DNA of 64,000 bases from Actinomycetota bacterium (GTDB taxonomy: Bacteria; Actinomycetota; Actinomycetes; Actinomycetales; Dermatophilaceae): assembly GCA_020160805.1 (NCBI GenBank), contig JAIUPO010000003.1, forward strand, positions 124,001 through 188,000, in the 5' to 3' direction. How positions within the stretch are numbered: position 1 is the first letter of the stretch; every line of letters starts with the position of its first letter. The position numbers and the translations under genes are program-made. The notes below the pieces were generated by a model. That model ran no database searches. It was not told where the DNA came from and saw only the letters and a list, made by a program, of their open reading frames with translations. Of the stretch, positions 37,084-46,788 are shown piece after piece.

Positions 37084-40000
37084 TCAGGGCTGGACGAAAA
37101 CCGCCACAGTCCGGGCCGGGACGTATGCCGTCCCGCTCGCCGCCGTCCACGTCGCGTCCTTGGCCACCGAGTCCGCGCCATTGGCCTGGACCGGCGACAG
37201 GGTCAAGCTCGCCCCGGCCAGGCCGGGCACGGCTTGGCTCACCGGTTCCGGCGTGGCATTGAAGACGACGACGAGTCCCTTCAGCGCCGGGTCGAGATCG
37301 GCGCCCACGGTGTCGTCGATCCGCATGACGATCACGCCCGGAGTCGCCTGATCGGTCCCGCTGAGCGGGAAGCTGACCTTCGCCTTAATCGCGCCGGTGG
37401 TGCCAAGGCGGAACAGGCGCGTGGAATTGCGCAGTCGCAGCAGGTCCTGGGCGGCGGCTGTGGCCGCCGCGACATCGGACGCCGCTGGCTTCAGCGCCGC
37501 ATTGGCCAGCAGCGGCCGCATATACGCCCACTTCGCCTCGTTATCGCCCTTGAGCGGCAGACCGTGACCAAAGCCATTGTCGGTGCCGGTCCAGTCGAGT
37601 CGGTTGAACCAGTCGCCGCTGTCATAGGAGTTGCGGTCCAAGGACTTGCTGCGCAGCAGATCCGCGCCGGCATGCCAGAAGGAGGGCGTCTGGGACAGTG
37701 CCGTGGTGGCGAGGGAGAGCGTGTTCATGCGCACTCGGTCCGCCATCGAGGTCGCCACTGGCAACTTGAAGGTCAAGCTGTCGAAGAGCGTCTCGTTGTC
37801 GTGCGCGTCGACATAGGTGATCACCTCGTCGGGGGCGCTGGCATAGCCGGCGGGGGAGCCGTTGTAGTCGACCTCCTTGCCGGTGACGACCTGGCCCGAG
37901 GAGTTCAGCCGGAAGCTGAAGTCCTTGAGATTGCCGGCCAGGCCGAGTTGGACGAGGTCGGTGTCATGCCGCAGCGAGGCCTCCGCGCCACTGTTGATGG
38001 CCGCGCCATTGCCGTCGGTGAACTCTCCGCTACCGAAGCCCTGCTTGCGGGGGTCCTCATCGAATGGCCCACCGCCGCGGACGGCATCGCGCAAGCGGTC
38101 ACTGAAGGTGCCGATATGCGTGCCACCGAGCTGGCCTTGGGTGGCCTGCGTGAAGAGGGCGTTGTCGGCGACCTCGCCGAAGTTCCAGCCCTCCCCATAG
38201 AGGTAGACCTTGGTTCCGTCGATACCGCTATTGGCGGGGGTTAGCTTGTTCAGTGCCGCGCGGATCGCGAGCATATTCGCGCGGCTGTGATGACCCATGA
38301 GGTCGAACCGGAAGCCGTCGATCTTGTAGTCGCGGGCCCACATGACGACGGCGTCGACCATGATCTTCTGCGCCATCTTGTGCTCGGTCGCGATGTTCTG
38401 GCAGCAGGTGGAGGTGTAGACATTGCCGCGCGCGTCGAGCCGCTGGTAATAGTCCGGCACGACCTTGTCGAGCACGCTGGTCGGGGCCAGCCCCGAGGCC
38501 GGCGTGTGGTTGAAGACCTGGTCGAGCACCACGCGCAGCTTGGCCTTGTGCAAGGCACCGACCATCGTCCGGAACTCCGCCACGCGCTTTCCGCCATCCG
38601 CGGCGGCGGCCGTGGACGCATAACTGCCTTCGGGCGCGAGCCAGTGGAAGGGGTCGTAGCCCCAGTTGAAGGCGTCAGTGCCGCGGATCGCGTCGATGCA
38701 CGCCTGCTGCTGCTCGCTATCTGGGGGATAGCTGGCCAGATCGCACTGCGGGGTGGACTGCTTGGCCGGGTCCTCCTCGATCGAAGCGATATCGAAGGTC
38801 GGCAGCAGGTGGATGGTGTTCAGGCCCGCGGCGGCAAGAGTCTTGAGGTGCTGCATACCCCGGCCGTCGGTGTTGAAGGCGAGATAGGAGCCGCGCACCT
38901 CGGCCGGCACGCTGGTGTCGCTGATCGAGAAGTCGCGGACATGCAACTCATAGATCGTGGTGTCGACATTGCGCGCGACCTTCGGCTGTGGCGTTGCCGA
39001 CCAGATCGACGGTCGGTAGGCGCCGTCCTTGAGGTTGACCGCCACCGATCGCGTGGAGTTCAGGGTCAACGCCACCGAATATGGATCGGTGACCTGGAGC
39101 GTCTCGATCTTGCCGGTGGAGCGGACATACACGACGACCTCGTAGAGGTAGCGGGCGTTCTTGACCCCCGCTGTCACCGACCACGAGCCGTCCGCGGCCC
39201 GGACCATCGCGGTTCGCTTGGCGCTGGTCAGTGGAGCATCGCCCGGTGCCGTTGGCGACCAGGTCAGCAGCGTGACCTTCCTGGCCGTGGGCGCCCAGAC
39301 CCGGTAGGTCGGGGAGGACCCGGAGAAGGTCGCGCCATAAGTGCGCGAGCCGGCGGAACCGGCATACAGCGCGTCGAGGACGTAGGCCGTTTGCACCCCC
39401 GTCGCATCGAGCAGTGCGCCGGAATTGGAGTAGACCGCGACCGCCACTTGGCCGCGCAGGATGCTGCCGGCCTTCGCCGCTGTCGTCGAGCCGAGCCGCA
39501 GGGCGAGATAACCCTTCAGTTCAGGTCGAGAAGCAGTGACCGAGGCGGGCAGGCCCTTCGGGTCGTATGCCAGGCCGGCCGAGGTCGAGCCGGGTAGGTC
39601 TTCCGCGTCGATTGTCATCCCGGCGTTGGCTGCCCAATGCAGACGCCACTTCAGAAGGGCCGGGTTGGCGTCCGCGGGAATGCCGTCGGCCGGCCAGGCC
39701 AGCAGGCCCGGCTGGACCCAGAACGCCTTAGCCGCCTTCAGGTCGGGCGCGGCGCCGCTGCTGGAGGTGCTCACGCGGATCTCGTGGGTCGCGAGGACAT
39801 AACTGATGGTTACCACAACGCCGTCCTTGGTCACCGCGAGCGGGATGTTCGCGCCGCCCGGCGCGCCGCCGGCACCATAGTTCTCGTCCCAGGACAGGCC
39901 GTGGGCGATCTTGAACTCATAGTTTCCGGCCGGGATGGCGTCGGAGGACCAGGTGTAGGTGCCATCGCCATCAGGATCCTGCAGCCACGGGTTCATGCAG

Positions 40001-42942
40001 TCCGGAGCCCAATCGCCGGGGCACCCGAGTTCGGACTGGAACGAGCCGGGCGCCGTGATGATCGGGCCCTGGGCATCCGAGGTCACCCAATGGGTGGCTT
40101 GGTCGTAATAGAACGTGACCGGGGCCCCCGTGGTCGTCAGCGGGATATTCGGGCCATTGGACACGCCGCCCAGGCCGTAGTTGACATCCCAGTTCTTGTT
40201 CAGCGCCGCCTTGTACTCGTAGTCACCCACCGGCAGGGTGTACGTGCCCTTCCAGATCGAGTCCTTGGCGTCCAGGCTGAGTTGCGCCTGCGGGCAGTCC
40301 GGCTGCCAGTCGCCCGGGCACGCCATCTCAGAGTTGAGCGAGCCGGCCACGGAGACGAAATCGGGCTGGCTGACCGGCGCGAGAGCGGCGGCCACAGCGT
40401 GACCCGCGCGGGCGCGAGTGGTGGCGCGGGCGTTCGTCATACTCACCGGATTGGCGCTGGCCCGCCCGAGGGCGCTGCTGTCGGCCGGTGCCTTGGCGCG
40501 GGCTGCGCTGGAGCCGTCGACCATGGCATAGGACGAGGACGCGCTGTAGTTGCCGCTGGAGTCTTTGACGATGGCGCGGTATTCGATCAGCGTCCCGTTC
40601 ACCAGGCCGGAGACATCGTGGAAGACGGAATATGGTGCGCTGTCGTCGGTCCCGATGGTCTGCCAGGCGGTGGTGCCGACCGGCCGGAAGGCGAAGGTGG
40701 TCTGGGCGAAGGTCTCGCGCGTGGTTGCCGCGGCGATCTCAGCGCGCCCCTTGACGGTCCCGCCAGCGGTCGGGGAGGTGACATAGACCGGCGGCGCGGA
40801 CGTGGTGGCGGCGACCTTGGCGCCCGCCTTGAAGACGCGCACCGACAGGGCCGGCACGGTCACCGAGACGCGGGTCCCGGGGCCAGAGGTCACCCCCGAG
40901 CCGCCGCCATAAATGGGGGAGTACCGCACACCCTTGGTGTAGGTATTGAAGCTCGCGGACTTGGCGCTCGTGGCGTTATTGGCTACGACGAGGTACTCGA
41001 TCCCGCTCGCGCGATCAACCCGCGAGAAGGCGTAGATTCCGGCCGCGTTGCTGGCATACCGGTGGATCTGGGCGCCATCGGCGAGCGCGGGATGGGCCTT
41101 TCGCAGCGCGGCCAGGCGCTTGATGTGCAGGTAGAGCGGTGCGGTCGTGGAGTAGCGGTTGAGCGAGCCGGAGGGGCCGGTGAGGTTCGGCTCCGCGGCA
41201 TACTGCGCCACCTTCGTGGCGAAGAGGTCTTGGCGGGCGTCCTTGTCGCCGCCGGCGCCGATGAAGCCCTGCTCATCGCCGTAGTAGGTGACCGGCTGCC
41301 CGCGGGTGAGGTACATCAGCGAGTCCGCGAGCTTGACCCGCGCCAGCCGCTCAGCACCGCTGAAGCCCTTGTCGGAGATGAACTTTCCGACCCGGCCCAT
41401 GTCGTGATTGCCCAGGAAGGTCGGCAGCGAGTAGACGTTGGAGTCGGTGTCGGTGTACCAGTCGTCGGTGGCGAAGAAATCGCGGAGCGCGGTGGTCTCG
41501 GCGCCGCCCGCGAAGTTGACGGCATTGGACTGGAAGGCGAAGTCCAGGGTCGCTGGCAGCTTGCCGCTCGTGGTGTATTGCGACATGAACTTGGCGTTGG
41601 CCTCGAAGACCTCGCCGAACATGAAGAAGTTGGGCTTGCCGACGGCCTTCGCGTGCGCGAGCACGGTCGGAGCGAACTGCTGCCAGAACTCCATATTGAC
41701 GTGCTTGACCGTGTCGATCCGGAAGCCGTCGATGCCGAGATCGACCCAGGCGTTGTAGATCGCGCCCATGCCCTCGACGACCTTGGGCTGCTCCGTGAAC
41801 AGATCATCGAGACCGAAGAAATCGCCATACTCGCTGGACTCCCCGCTGAAGGTCGAGTTGCCCCGGTTGTGGTAGACCGTCGGGTCGTTCAGCCACGCCG
41901 GCACCTTGACGCTCGCGTCGGACGGGGTGCGGTAGGTCGGGGTGTAGGGGAAGGAGACCTGCGGGTCCAGGGTGGGGAAGCTGTCGCCGCCGGCGTATGC
42001 CGTGTCATCGAAGACCTGCCCGCTCGCGTCCTTGTAGGGGGCGGTGGCCTTGCTTATGTAGGAGTAATCGCTGGCATTGGCGTAGTCGAGGATGTCGGCC
42101 GTGTGGTTGGTGATGATGTCGAAATAGACCTTCATCCCCTTGGCGTGTGCGGCGCTGATCAGGGACTTCATCTCGGCATTGGTGCCCAGGTGCGGGTCGA
42201 TCTGGGTGAAATCGGTGACCCAATAGCCGTGGTAGCCGGCGCTGACATCGCTGCCGCTGCCTTGGACCGGGCGGTTCTTGAAGCTGGGGGTGAGCCAAAT
42301 CGCCGTGGTGCCGAGGCCCTTGATGTAGTCCAGCTTGTTCTGGATGCCCTTGAGGTCACCCCCGTGGAAGAAGCCCCTGTCGGTCGGGTCGAAGCCGGTG
42401 ACCAAGCGGTCCCCGCTCAGGCCGCCGCGGTCATTTGCGGTGCTGCCATTGGCGAAGCGGTCCGCCATGACGAAATAGAAGCGCTCGCGGGTTGGGCCAT
42501 GGCGCAGCGAGTCGCCGGCAATTGCCTTGTCGGCGGCGGTCACGCCGCCGGCGAGGGTCATCGGCTTCAAGGCGATCTTGTGGGTGGCATCGTCATAGCT
42601 GAACTTCACGCTCGCCGGGCCCTGCAGGGTCAGCGCGAAGTTGCCCCCGCCGGCCGGGCCATAACTTTCGTCCCAGGAGTGGTCGATCGCGACCTTCCAC
42701 TCATAGCTGCCCGCCGGCACCTCGAAGACCCGCTCGTATGTCGTGGTCCCCGCCACCGGCGTCAGATCCGTCGCCGGGCAGTCGGGTGTCCAGTCGTTGC
42801 ACGCCGAGAGTTCGCTCTGCAGGTTGCCGACCAGGGTGGCCGTGCGGGTCGCCGCTGCCGCGGGATTCATGGCAATTCCGGCGGTGCCCGTTGCGGTGAG
42901 CGCAGCGGTCAGGACAGCGATGAGGGTGCGTCGAATCTGCAC
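37084..42942 (-). CDS. secreted bifunctional alpha-amylase / pullulanase with three starch-binding modules
   Basis: A 1,952-residue exoenzyme. GTG start after GAAGGAGCCGAC gives a signal peptide (VQIRRTLIAVLTAALTATGT). A first X25-like module (NLQSELSACNDWTPDC) precedes GH13 catalytic domain 1 (YFDIITNHTAD near 274, GFRIDTVKHV near 409, FGEVFE near 440, LGNHDMGR near 512). Two more related modules follow (SEMACPGDWQPDC near 865, SELGCPGDWAPDC near 970), then pullulanase N-terminal domains and GH13 domain 2 (WGYDPFHWL near 1427, GFRFDLMGHH near 1545, YGEGWNFGE near 1582, VDAHDNETLFD near 1710). It should cut alpha-1,4 and alpha-1,6 bonds of starch or pullulan. No sortase or S-layer signal is seen at the C-terminus. 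Confidence 0.94.
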   Translation of the reverse strand: MQIRRTLIAVLTAALTATGTAGIAMNPAAAATRTATLVGNLQSELSACNDWTPDCPATDLTPVAGTTTYERVFEVPAGSYEWKVAIDHSWDESYGPAGGGNFALTLQGPASVKFSYDDATHKIALKPMTLAGGVTAADKAIAGDSLRHGPTRERFYFVMADRFANGSTANDRGGLSGDRLVTGFDPTDRGFFHGGDLKGIQNKLDYIKGLGTTAIWLTPSFKNRPVQGSGSDVSAGYHGYWVTDFTQIDPHLGTNAEMKSLISAAHAKGMKVYFDIITNHTADILDYANASDYSYISKATAPYKDASGQVFDDTAYAGGDSFPTLDPQVSFPYTPTYRTPSDASVKVPAWLNDPTVYHNRGNSTFSGESSEYGDFFGLDDLFTEQPKVVEGMGAIYNAWVDLGIDGFRIDTVKHVNMEFWQQFAPTVLAHAKAVGKPNFFMFGEVFEANAKFMSQYTTSGKLPATLDFAFQSNAVNFAGGAETTALRDFFATDDWYTDTDSNVYSLPTFLGNHDMGRVGKFISDKGFSGAERLARVKLADSLMYLTRGQPVTYYGDEQGFIGAGGDKDARQDLFATKVAQYAAEPNLTGPSGSLNRYSTTAPLYLHIKRLAALRKAHPALADGAQIHRYASNAAGIYAFSRVDRASGIEYLVVANNATSAKSASFNTYTKGVRYSPIYGGGSGVTSGPGTRVSVTVPALSVRVFKAGAKVAATTSAPPVYVTSPTAGGTVKGRAEIAAATTRETFAQTTFAFRPVGTTAWQTIGTDDSAPYSVFHDVSGLVNGTLIEYRAIVKDSSGNYSASSSYAMVDGSSAARAKAPADSSALGRASANPVSMTNARATTRARAGHAVAAALAPVSQPDFVSVAGSLNSEMACPGDWQPDCPQAQLSLDAKDSIWKGTYTLPVGDYEYKAALNKNWDVNYGLGGVSNGPNIPLTTTGAPVTFYYDQATHWVTSDAQGPIITAPGSFQSELGCPGDWAPDCMNPWLQDPDGDGTYTWSSDAIPAGNYEFKIAHGLSWDENYGAGGAPGGANIPLAVTKDGVVVTISYVLATHEIRVSTSSSGAAPDLKAAKAFWVQPGLLAWPADGIPADANPALLKWRLHWAANAGMTIDAEDLPGSTSAGLAYDPKGLPASVTASRPELKGYLALRLGSTTAAKAGSILRGQVAVAVYSNSGALLDATGVQTAYVLDALYAGSAGSRTYGATFSGSSPTYRVWAPTARKVTLLTWSPTAPGDAPLTSAKRTAMVRAADGSWSVTAGVKNARYLYEVVVYVRSTGKIETLQVTDPYSVALTLNSTRSVAVNLKDGAYRPSIWSATPQPKVARNVDTTIYELHVRDFSISDTSVPAEVRGSYLAFNTDGRGMQHLKTLAAAGLNTIHLLPTFDIASIEEDPAKQSTPQCDLASYPPDSEQQQACIDAIRGTDAFNWGYDPFHWLAPEGSYASTAAAADGGKRVAEFRTMVGALHKAKLRVVLDQVFNHTPASGLAPTSVLDKVVPDYYQRLDARGNVYTSTCCQNIATEHKMAQKIMVDAVVMWARDYKIDGFRFDLMGHHSRANMLAIRAALNKLTPANSGIDGTKVYLYGEGWNFGEVADNALFTQATQGQLGGTHIGTFSDRLRDAVRGGGPFDEDPRKQGFGSGEFTDGNGAAINSGAEASLRHDTDLVQLGLAGNLKDFSFRLNSSGQVVTGKEVDYNGSPAGYASAPDEVITYVDAHDNETLFDSLTFKLPVATSMADRVRMNTLSLATTALSQTPSFWHAGADLLRSKSLDRNSYDSGDWFNRLDWTGTDNGFGHGLPLKGDNEAKWAYMRPLLANAALKPAASDVAAATAAAQDLLRLRNSTRLFRLGTTGAIKAKVSFPLSGTDQATPGVIVMRIDDTVGADLDPALKGLVVVFNATPEPVSQAVPGLAGASLTLSPVQANGADSVAKDATWTAASGTAYVPARTVAVFVQP

Positions 42943-43137
42943 GTCGGCTCCTTCGGCGAGGCAGGGGATCGCCGCAACCATATAACCGGGCACCGACAGC
43001 CGCGACCCGACGCGACCGACCACGCCCCGCTCTCACCCTTTCGGGCGGGACGGCATACCCCCTGCGCGGGCACGACTGCTCGTCCAGCACACGGAAAGCC
43101 CGAGAGCGGACGAACCGTGCTGGCTAATGTGGCGCGC

Positions 43138-44328
43138 ATGGCCTCTGATCAGGAGCGGCGCCTGCGCCGTGACACCCTCGCCGTTCGTGCCGGGCTGCGC
43201 CGCAGCCAGTTCGAGGAGACGGCCGAGGCGATGTTCCTGACCTCGGGATATGTCTATCCCAACGCGGCCGAGGCGGAGGCGACCTTCAAGGAAGAGGTCG
43301 AGCGCTACTCCTACAGCCGCTACCACAACCCCACCGTCTCGATGTTCGAAGATCGCCTCGCGGCCCTGGAGGGGGCCGAGCGCTGCTATGCCACGCCGAC
43401 CGGCATGTCCGCAGTTTTCGCGGTGCTCGGTGGGCTGTGCGCCGCCGGCGACCGGATCGTGGCCAGCAAGGCGCTCTTCGGGACGTGCTACACCATTTGC
43501 GCCGATGTTCTCCCGCGCTGGGGTGTCGAGGCTGTCTTCGTCGACGGCACCAATCTCGACGAATGGCGCGAGGCGCTCTCGGTGCCCACCAAAGCGGTCT
43601 TCTTCGAGACGCCGAGCAATCCGATGCTGACTCTGGTCGACATCGCGGCGGTCTCCGAACTGGCGCATGCGGCGGGCGCAACCGTGGTGGTGGACAACGT
43701 CTTTGGGACACCGCTGTTCTCCGCGCCGCTCGCGCATGGCGCTGATGTCGTCGTCTATTCCTCGACGAAGCACATCGATGGTCAAGGGCGAATCCTCGGC
43801 GGCGCAGTGCTGGGGCGCGAGTCGTTGTTGCGCGAGGTGGTGCGGCCGATGATCCGCAATCTCGGCCTGACCTTGTCGGCCTTCAACGCCTGGGTGCTCG
43901 TGAAATCGCTGGAGACCATGGACCTGCGTCTGCGAGCGCAGGCCGCGAACGCGCTGCAGGTAGCGCAGTGGCTGGAGAGCCGGCCGGACGTGGTGTCGGT
44001 CTGTTATCCCGGCCTGGACTCCCACCCCCAGGCCGAGCTCGCCCGCCGGCAAATGACGGGCTTCGGGACGGTGGTGACCTTCACCGTGGACGCCGACAAG
44101 GAGGGCGCTTTCCGGGTCCTTGATGCGCTCCAGATCATCGACATCTCCAACAACCTCGGCGACACCAAGTCGCTGATCACGCACCCGGCCACGACGACAC
44201 ACTCCCGCTTCTCCGCCGAGGAATTGGCGGATATGCAGATCACGGCTGGCACCATGCGCTTGTCCGTCGGGCTGGAGGACCCGCTTGACATCATCGAGGA
44301 CCTAGAAGCCGCCTTCGCCGCCCGCTGA
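43138..44328 (+). CDS. metZ: O-succinylhomoserine sulfhydrylase-type PLP enzyme
   Basis: A 396-residue Cys/Met-metabolism PLP enzyme. The cofactor lysine is in VVYSSTKHIDGQGRILGG; RYSYSRYHNPTVSMFEDRLA and ETPSNPMLTLVDI are the usual family blocks. The KHIDGQGR variant and overall length match MetZ (O-succinylhomoserine + sulfide to homocysteine) rather than cystathionine gamma-synthase. Start is ATG 43138; the very long frame running back to 39637 is antisense to the pullulanase. It is divergent from the pullulanase gene. No other methionine genes are adjacent. Confidence 0.85.
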   Translation: MASDQERRLRRDTLAVRAGLRRSQFEETAEAMFLTSGYVYPNAAEAEATFKEEVERYSYSRYHNPTVSMFEDRLAALEGAERCYATPTGMSAVFAVLGGLCAAGDRIVASKALFGTCYTICADVLPRWGVEAVFVDGTNLDEWREALSVPTKAVFFETPSNPMLTLVDIAAVSELAHAAGATVVVDNVFGTPLFSAPLAHGADVVVYSSTKHIDGQGRILGGAVLGRESLLREVVRPMIRNLGLTLSAFNAWVLVKSLETMDLRLRAQAANALQVAQWLESRPDVVSVCYPGLDSHPQAELARRQMTGFGTVVTFTVDADKEGAFRVLDALQIIDISNNLGDTKSLITHPATTTHSRFSAEELADMQITAGTMRLSVGLEDPLDIIEDLEAAFAAR

Positions 44329-44365
44329 ACCACAGGTATGGGGGCAGTGTTCGTACTCTAATGGT

Positions 44366-44599
44366 ATGAAGACGACCATCGATCGGGCAGGGCGCCTCGT
44401 GATTCCTCGAGAGCTCCGGGCCCAAGTTGGTTTGAGCGCAGGCGACGTCCGCGTGACCGTTGTGGGCTCGGGCGTCTTCATCGAACCTATTGCTCACGAC
44501 GACGTTGAAGAGGAGGAAGGTCGGCTTGTGATCCCCTCGAAAGGCCTCACGCTTACGGCCGACGCGGTGGGCGACCTTCGATATGCCGACCAAAAGTAG
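44366..44599 (+). CDS. AbrB/MazE-family antitoxin
   Basis: A 77-residue protein with an N-terminal swapped-hairpin DNA-binding domain (MKTTIDRAGRLVIPRELRAQ, VGLSAGDVRVTVVGSGVFIE) and an acidic C-terminal part (DDVEEEEGRLVIPSKGL) of the kind that neutralises a VapC toxin. It overlaps the toxin gene by 17 bp. The domain probably also represses its own promoter. Confidence 0.88.
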   Translation: MKTTIDRAGRLVIPRELRAQVGLSAGDVRVTVVGSGVFIEPIAHDDVEEEEGRLVIPSKGLTLTADAVGDLRYADQK

Positions 44600-45014
44600 G
44601 GACGCAAAGTCGCTCCTCGTCGATACGAGCGTGGCGCTCGCACTGCTCGCCGTGGACCATGAGGAGCATCGGGCGGCAATCGAGCACGTCCGCGGTAGAA
44701 CCCTGGGGCTTGCCGGGCACGCGCTCTTCGAGACGTACTCACTGCTGACGCGCCTCCCACCGCCCCTTCGTGTGTCGCCCCACTCGGCCGAGCGACTTAT
44801 CAGTGCGGGTTTCCCGATTGCTGCTCAGCTTTCCCCCGGGCGTTCGGTCGCTCTGCTTGCCCGACTTGCCGGGGCAGGCATTGCTGGAGGTTCCGTCTAT
44901 GACGCTCTCGTTGCCGCCGCCGCCATTGAGCACGATCTGCCCTTACTCTCGCGAGACAGACGGGCCGTAGGGACGTACCAGGCGCTTGGAGTCAGGCTTG
45001 AACTCCTCGCGTGA
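44583..45014 (+). CDS. VapC-type PIN-domain toxin
   Basis: A 143-residue PIN ribonuclease. The acidic active-site residues are D14 (LLVDTSVAL), E50 (HALFETYSLLTRL), D107 (GGSVYDALVAAAA) and D125 (LLSRDRRAV). VapC proteins inhibit translation by cutting specific RNAs when freed from the antitoxin. The upstream overlapping AbrB-type gene supplies that antitoxin. Start ATG 44583 is inside the antitoxin gene. Confidence 0.9.
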   Translation: MPTKSRDAKSLLVDTSVALALLAVDHEEHRAAIEHVRGRTLGLAGHALFETYSLLTRLPPPLRVSPHSAERLISAGFPIAAQLSPGRSVALLARLAGAGIAGGSVYDALVAAAAIEHDLPLLSRDRRAVGTYQALGVRLELLA

Positions 45015-45024
45015 TGACGTGGCA

Positions 45025-46224
45025 TCAGCCGAGGATGCCGCGGAACCAGCGCTGCCAGGGCGCTGAGTCCGACCAGGAGCCGCCTGCGACATACGCCTTG
45101 ACCGCGCCATTGTTTTTGGCCCAAGGGGCCACATTCGCCTCGGTCGCGGCGACCGTGACGAGCCGGCCGGCGGCGTCCCGCACGACATACTGCCCGTCGC
45201 TGGGGGAGAAGTGATCGAAGCGGCCCTGGCCGCTGGCAAGAGTCACGCGGATGAAAACCCGGTCGTACTCCTTCGCCGGGGCGGCCGTGCGGCCCTCGCC
45301 GAGAGGTTCGCCCTTGGTCGTCGCGGCGGCATATGTCGCGGCCGCCGCGGGGGAACTGGTCGTGGAGAACAGCAAGCGGTCGCTCTGGTCGTAGGCGCAG
45401 ACGGACATCCCGGTCGCCTCGCCAGTGGCGCTCCACGTGCTGTGCTTCCCGACATCGGGCGCCACGGTGGGGCAGCCATTGGCGTCGACCGAGACCTCGG
45501 AAGCGGAGTCGAGGATCTGCGCCCGAAGCGCAGCATCCTTGCTGAAAACGGTGACGCCGACGCTCCCGACATTTCGGGTTTCGCGGACCATGCCATCGGA
45601 ATAGGTTTCGGTTCCGGGCTCGATGGCCACCGCGCCGAAGATCACTGCATCCACGCTGGGATGCCCGCCGCCTGCGCCTGCGCAGGCATCCGTCATCATC
45701 ACGGGCCGCCCCACATAGGGCAGGTCGGCAGACATTTGTTCGTATGCCGAACTGCCCGGCCGTGTGTATGCCCGCCAGCTCGCGCAATCGATGCTCTCCC
45801 CACCATTCCAATCGAACCGAGCCGGGGCGCCACCCCAACCCCACGTCGGCGGCACCCACACCTGCACCCCGGCATACGACTCGGAGCGCCAATCAGCAGG
45901 TATGCCGGCCGGCCGGGCCGCCGGGTCTCGCGTCGGGTTCTGTTGGGCGAGCGTCGAGGTGCTCGGCGATGCGACGGTGGCCGATCCGTCGCTCAGGAGA
46001 TTGCGCACGAGTATGCCGCCCGGCACGGCGATCGCGACGGCGGCCGCCGCGGCGGGGGCCAGCCACCGCAGCCGCGAGTGAGCGTGCGTAGGCAGGTCAG
46101 AGTCGGCGGTCACCTCGCCTGAACTGGGCAGCGGCGCGCCGAGGTCGGTCGGGGCGTCGGCGGCGTGGCGCCGAAGGCCGGCGCGAATCATCGTCTCGAG
46201 GTCGTTGTCGGTGGGCGTGTTCAT
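45025..46224 (-). CDS. membrane-anchored hypothetical protein, probable sigma-factor partner
   Basis: A 399-residue protein with an N-terminal cytoplasmic segment of about 48 residues (MNTPTDNDLETMIRAGLRRH), a single transmembrane helix (LRWLAPAAAAAVAIAVPGGI, about 50-72) and a large extracellular part. That part is rich in Ser/Thr/Ala and has cysteines (IDCASWRAYT, TDACAGAGGG, CPTVAP, SVCAYDQ). Its ATG overlaps the stop of the SigE-family sigma gene (ATGA). Such sigma genes in actinobacteria are often coupled to a membrane protein of this layout, so anti-sigma or signal-sensing function is inferred; no anti-sigma (ZAS) motif is seen. Confidence 0.7.
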   Translation of the reverse strand: MNTPTDNDLETMIRAGLRRHAADAPTDLGAPLPSSGEVTADSDLPTHAHSRLRWLAPAAAAAVAIAVPGGILVRNLLSDGSATVASPSTSTLAQQNPTRDPAARPAGIPADWRSESYAGVQVWVPPTWGWGGAPARFDWNGGESIDCASWRAYTRPGSSAYEQMSADLPYVGRPVMMTDACAGAGGGHPSVDAVIFGAVAIEPGTETYSDGMVRETRNVGSVGVTVFSKDAALRAQILDSASEVSVDANGCPTVAPDVGKHSTWSATGEATGMSVCAYDQSDRLLFSTTSSPAAAATYAAATTKGEPLGEGRTAAPAKEYDRVFIRVTLASGQGRFDHFSPSDGQYVVRDAAGRLVTVAATEANVAPWAKNNGAVKAYVAGGSWSDSAPWQRWFRGILG

Positions 46225-46721
46225 GATGGGTCCCCGGAGGTGAGTTGGGTGCGCAAACGGATCAGGGCGCGATGAATGTGCGAGCGGGCTGTTGCCTCGG
46301 GGCAGTCGAGCACCCGCGCGATCTCGGCATAGTCGAGGTCTTCGTAGAACCGCAGAACGACGGCGGCGCGTTGTTGCGGCGGCAGCCCCGCGCACATTCG
46401 CCAGACGGCGTCATGGTCGGCGATCGCGGCGCTCGGGTCGGGCAGGTGGCCGGGCGTCGGCTCGGCCACGGGGACCTGGCGGCGGCCATGGGCTCGCCAG
46501 GCCGAGATGTGGGCGTTGGTGATCATCCGTCGGACGTATTGCTCTGGATGATCCCGGGTGCTGACGTGCTCCCACTTCTCGTAAGCCGAGGCCAGCGCGG
46601 TCTGCACCGCGTCCTGAGCGGCATCGTAGGAGCCGGTCACGAGATAGCCGAACCGGAGCAGGTCCGGCAGGCGCGGTCTGACCCAGGTCTCGAATGCCGT
46701 GGGCGTCATGGTGGTCACCAT
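46221..46721 (-). CDS. SigE-family RNA polymerase sigma factor
   Basis: A 166-residue ECF-like sigma factor (SigE family of actinobacteria). Region 2 is DLLRFGYLVTGSYDAAQDAV then YEKWEHV and RRMITNAHISAWR; region 4 is LPPQQRAAVVLRFYEDLDYA then EIARVLDCPEATARSHIHRA. The start is uncertain among ATG 46721, GTG 46718 and ATG 46709; AGTAGGG lies closest to the first two. It overlaps a membrane protein gene, which probably controls it. Confidence 0.9.
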   Translation of the reverse strand: MVTTMTPTAFETWVRPRLPDLLRFGYLVTGSYDAAQDAVQTALASAYEKWEHVSTRDHPEQYVRRMITNAHISAWRAHGRRQVPVAEPTPGHLPDPSAAIADHDAVWRMCAGLPPQQRAAVVLRFYEDLDYAEIARVLDCPEATARSHIHRALIRLRTQLTSGDPS

Positions 46722-46788
46722 GCCCTACTCACGCCGCAGCGATGGGGAATGTTGCAGCGAGCGCCGCCAGCTTCTCTGAATTCGCGTC

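Noticed and set aside
39637..43137. Long plus-strand open frame joined to metZ
   Set aside because: It is antisense to the amylase-pullulanase; family sequence starts at ATG 43138.
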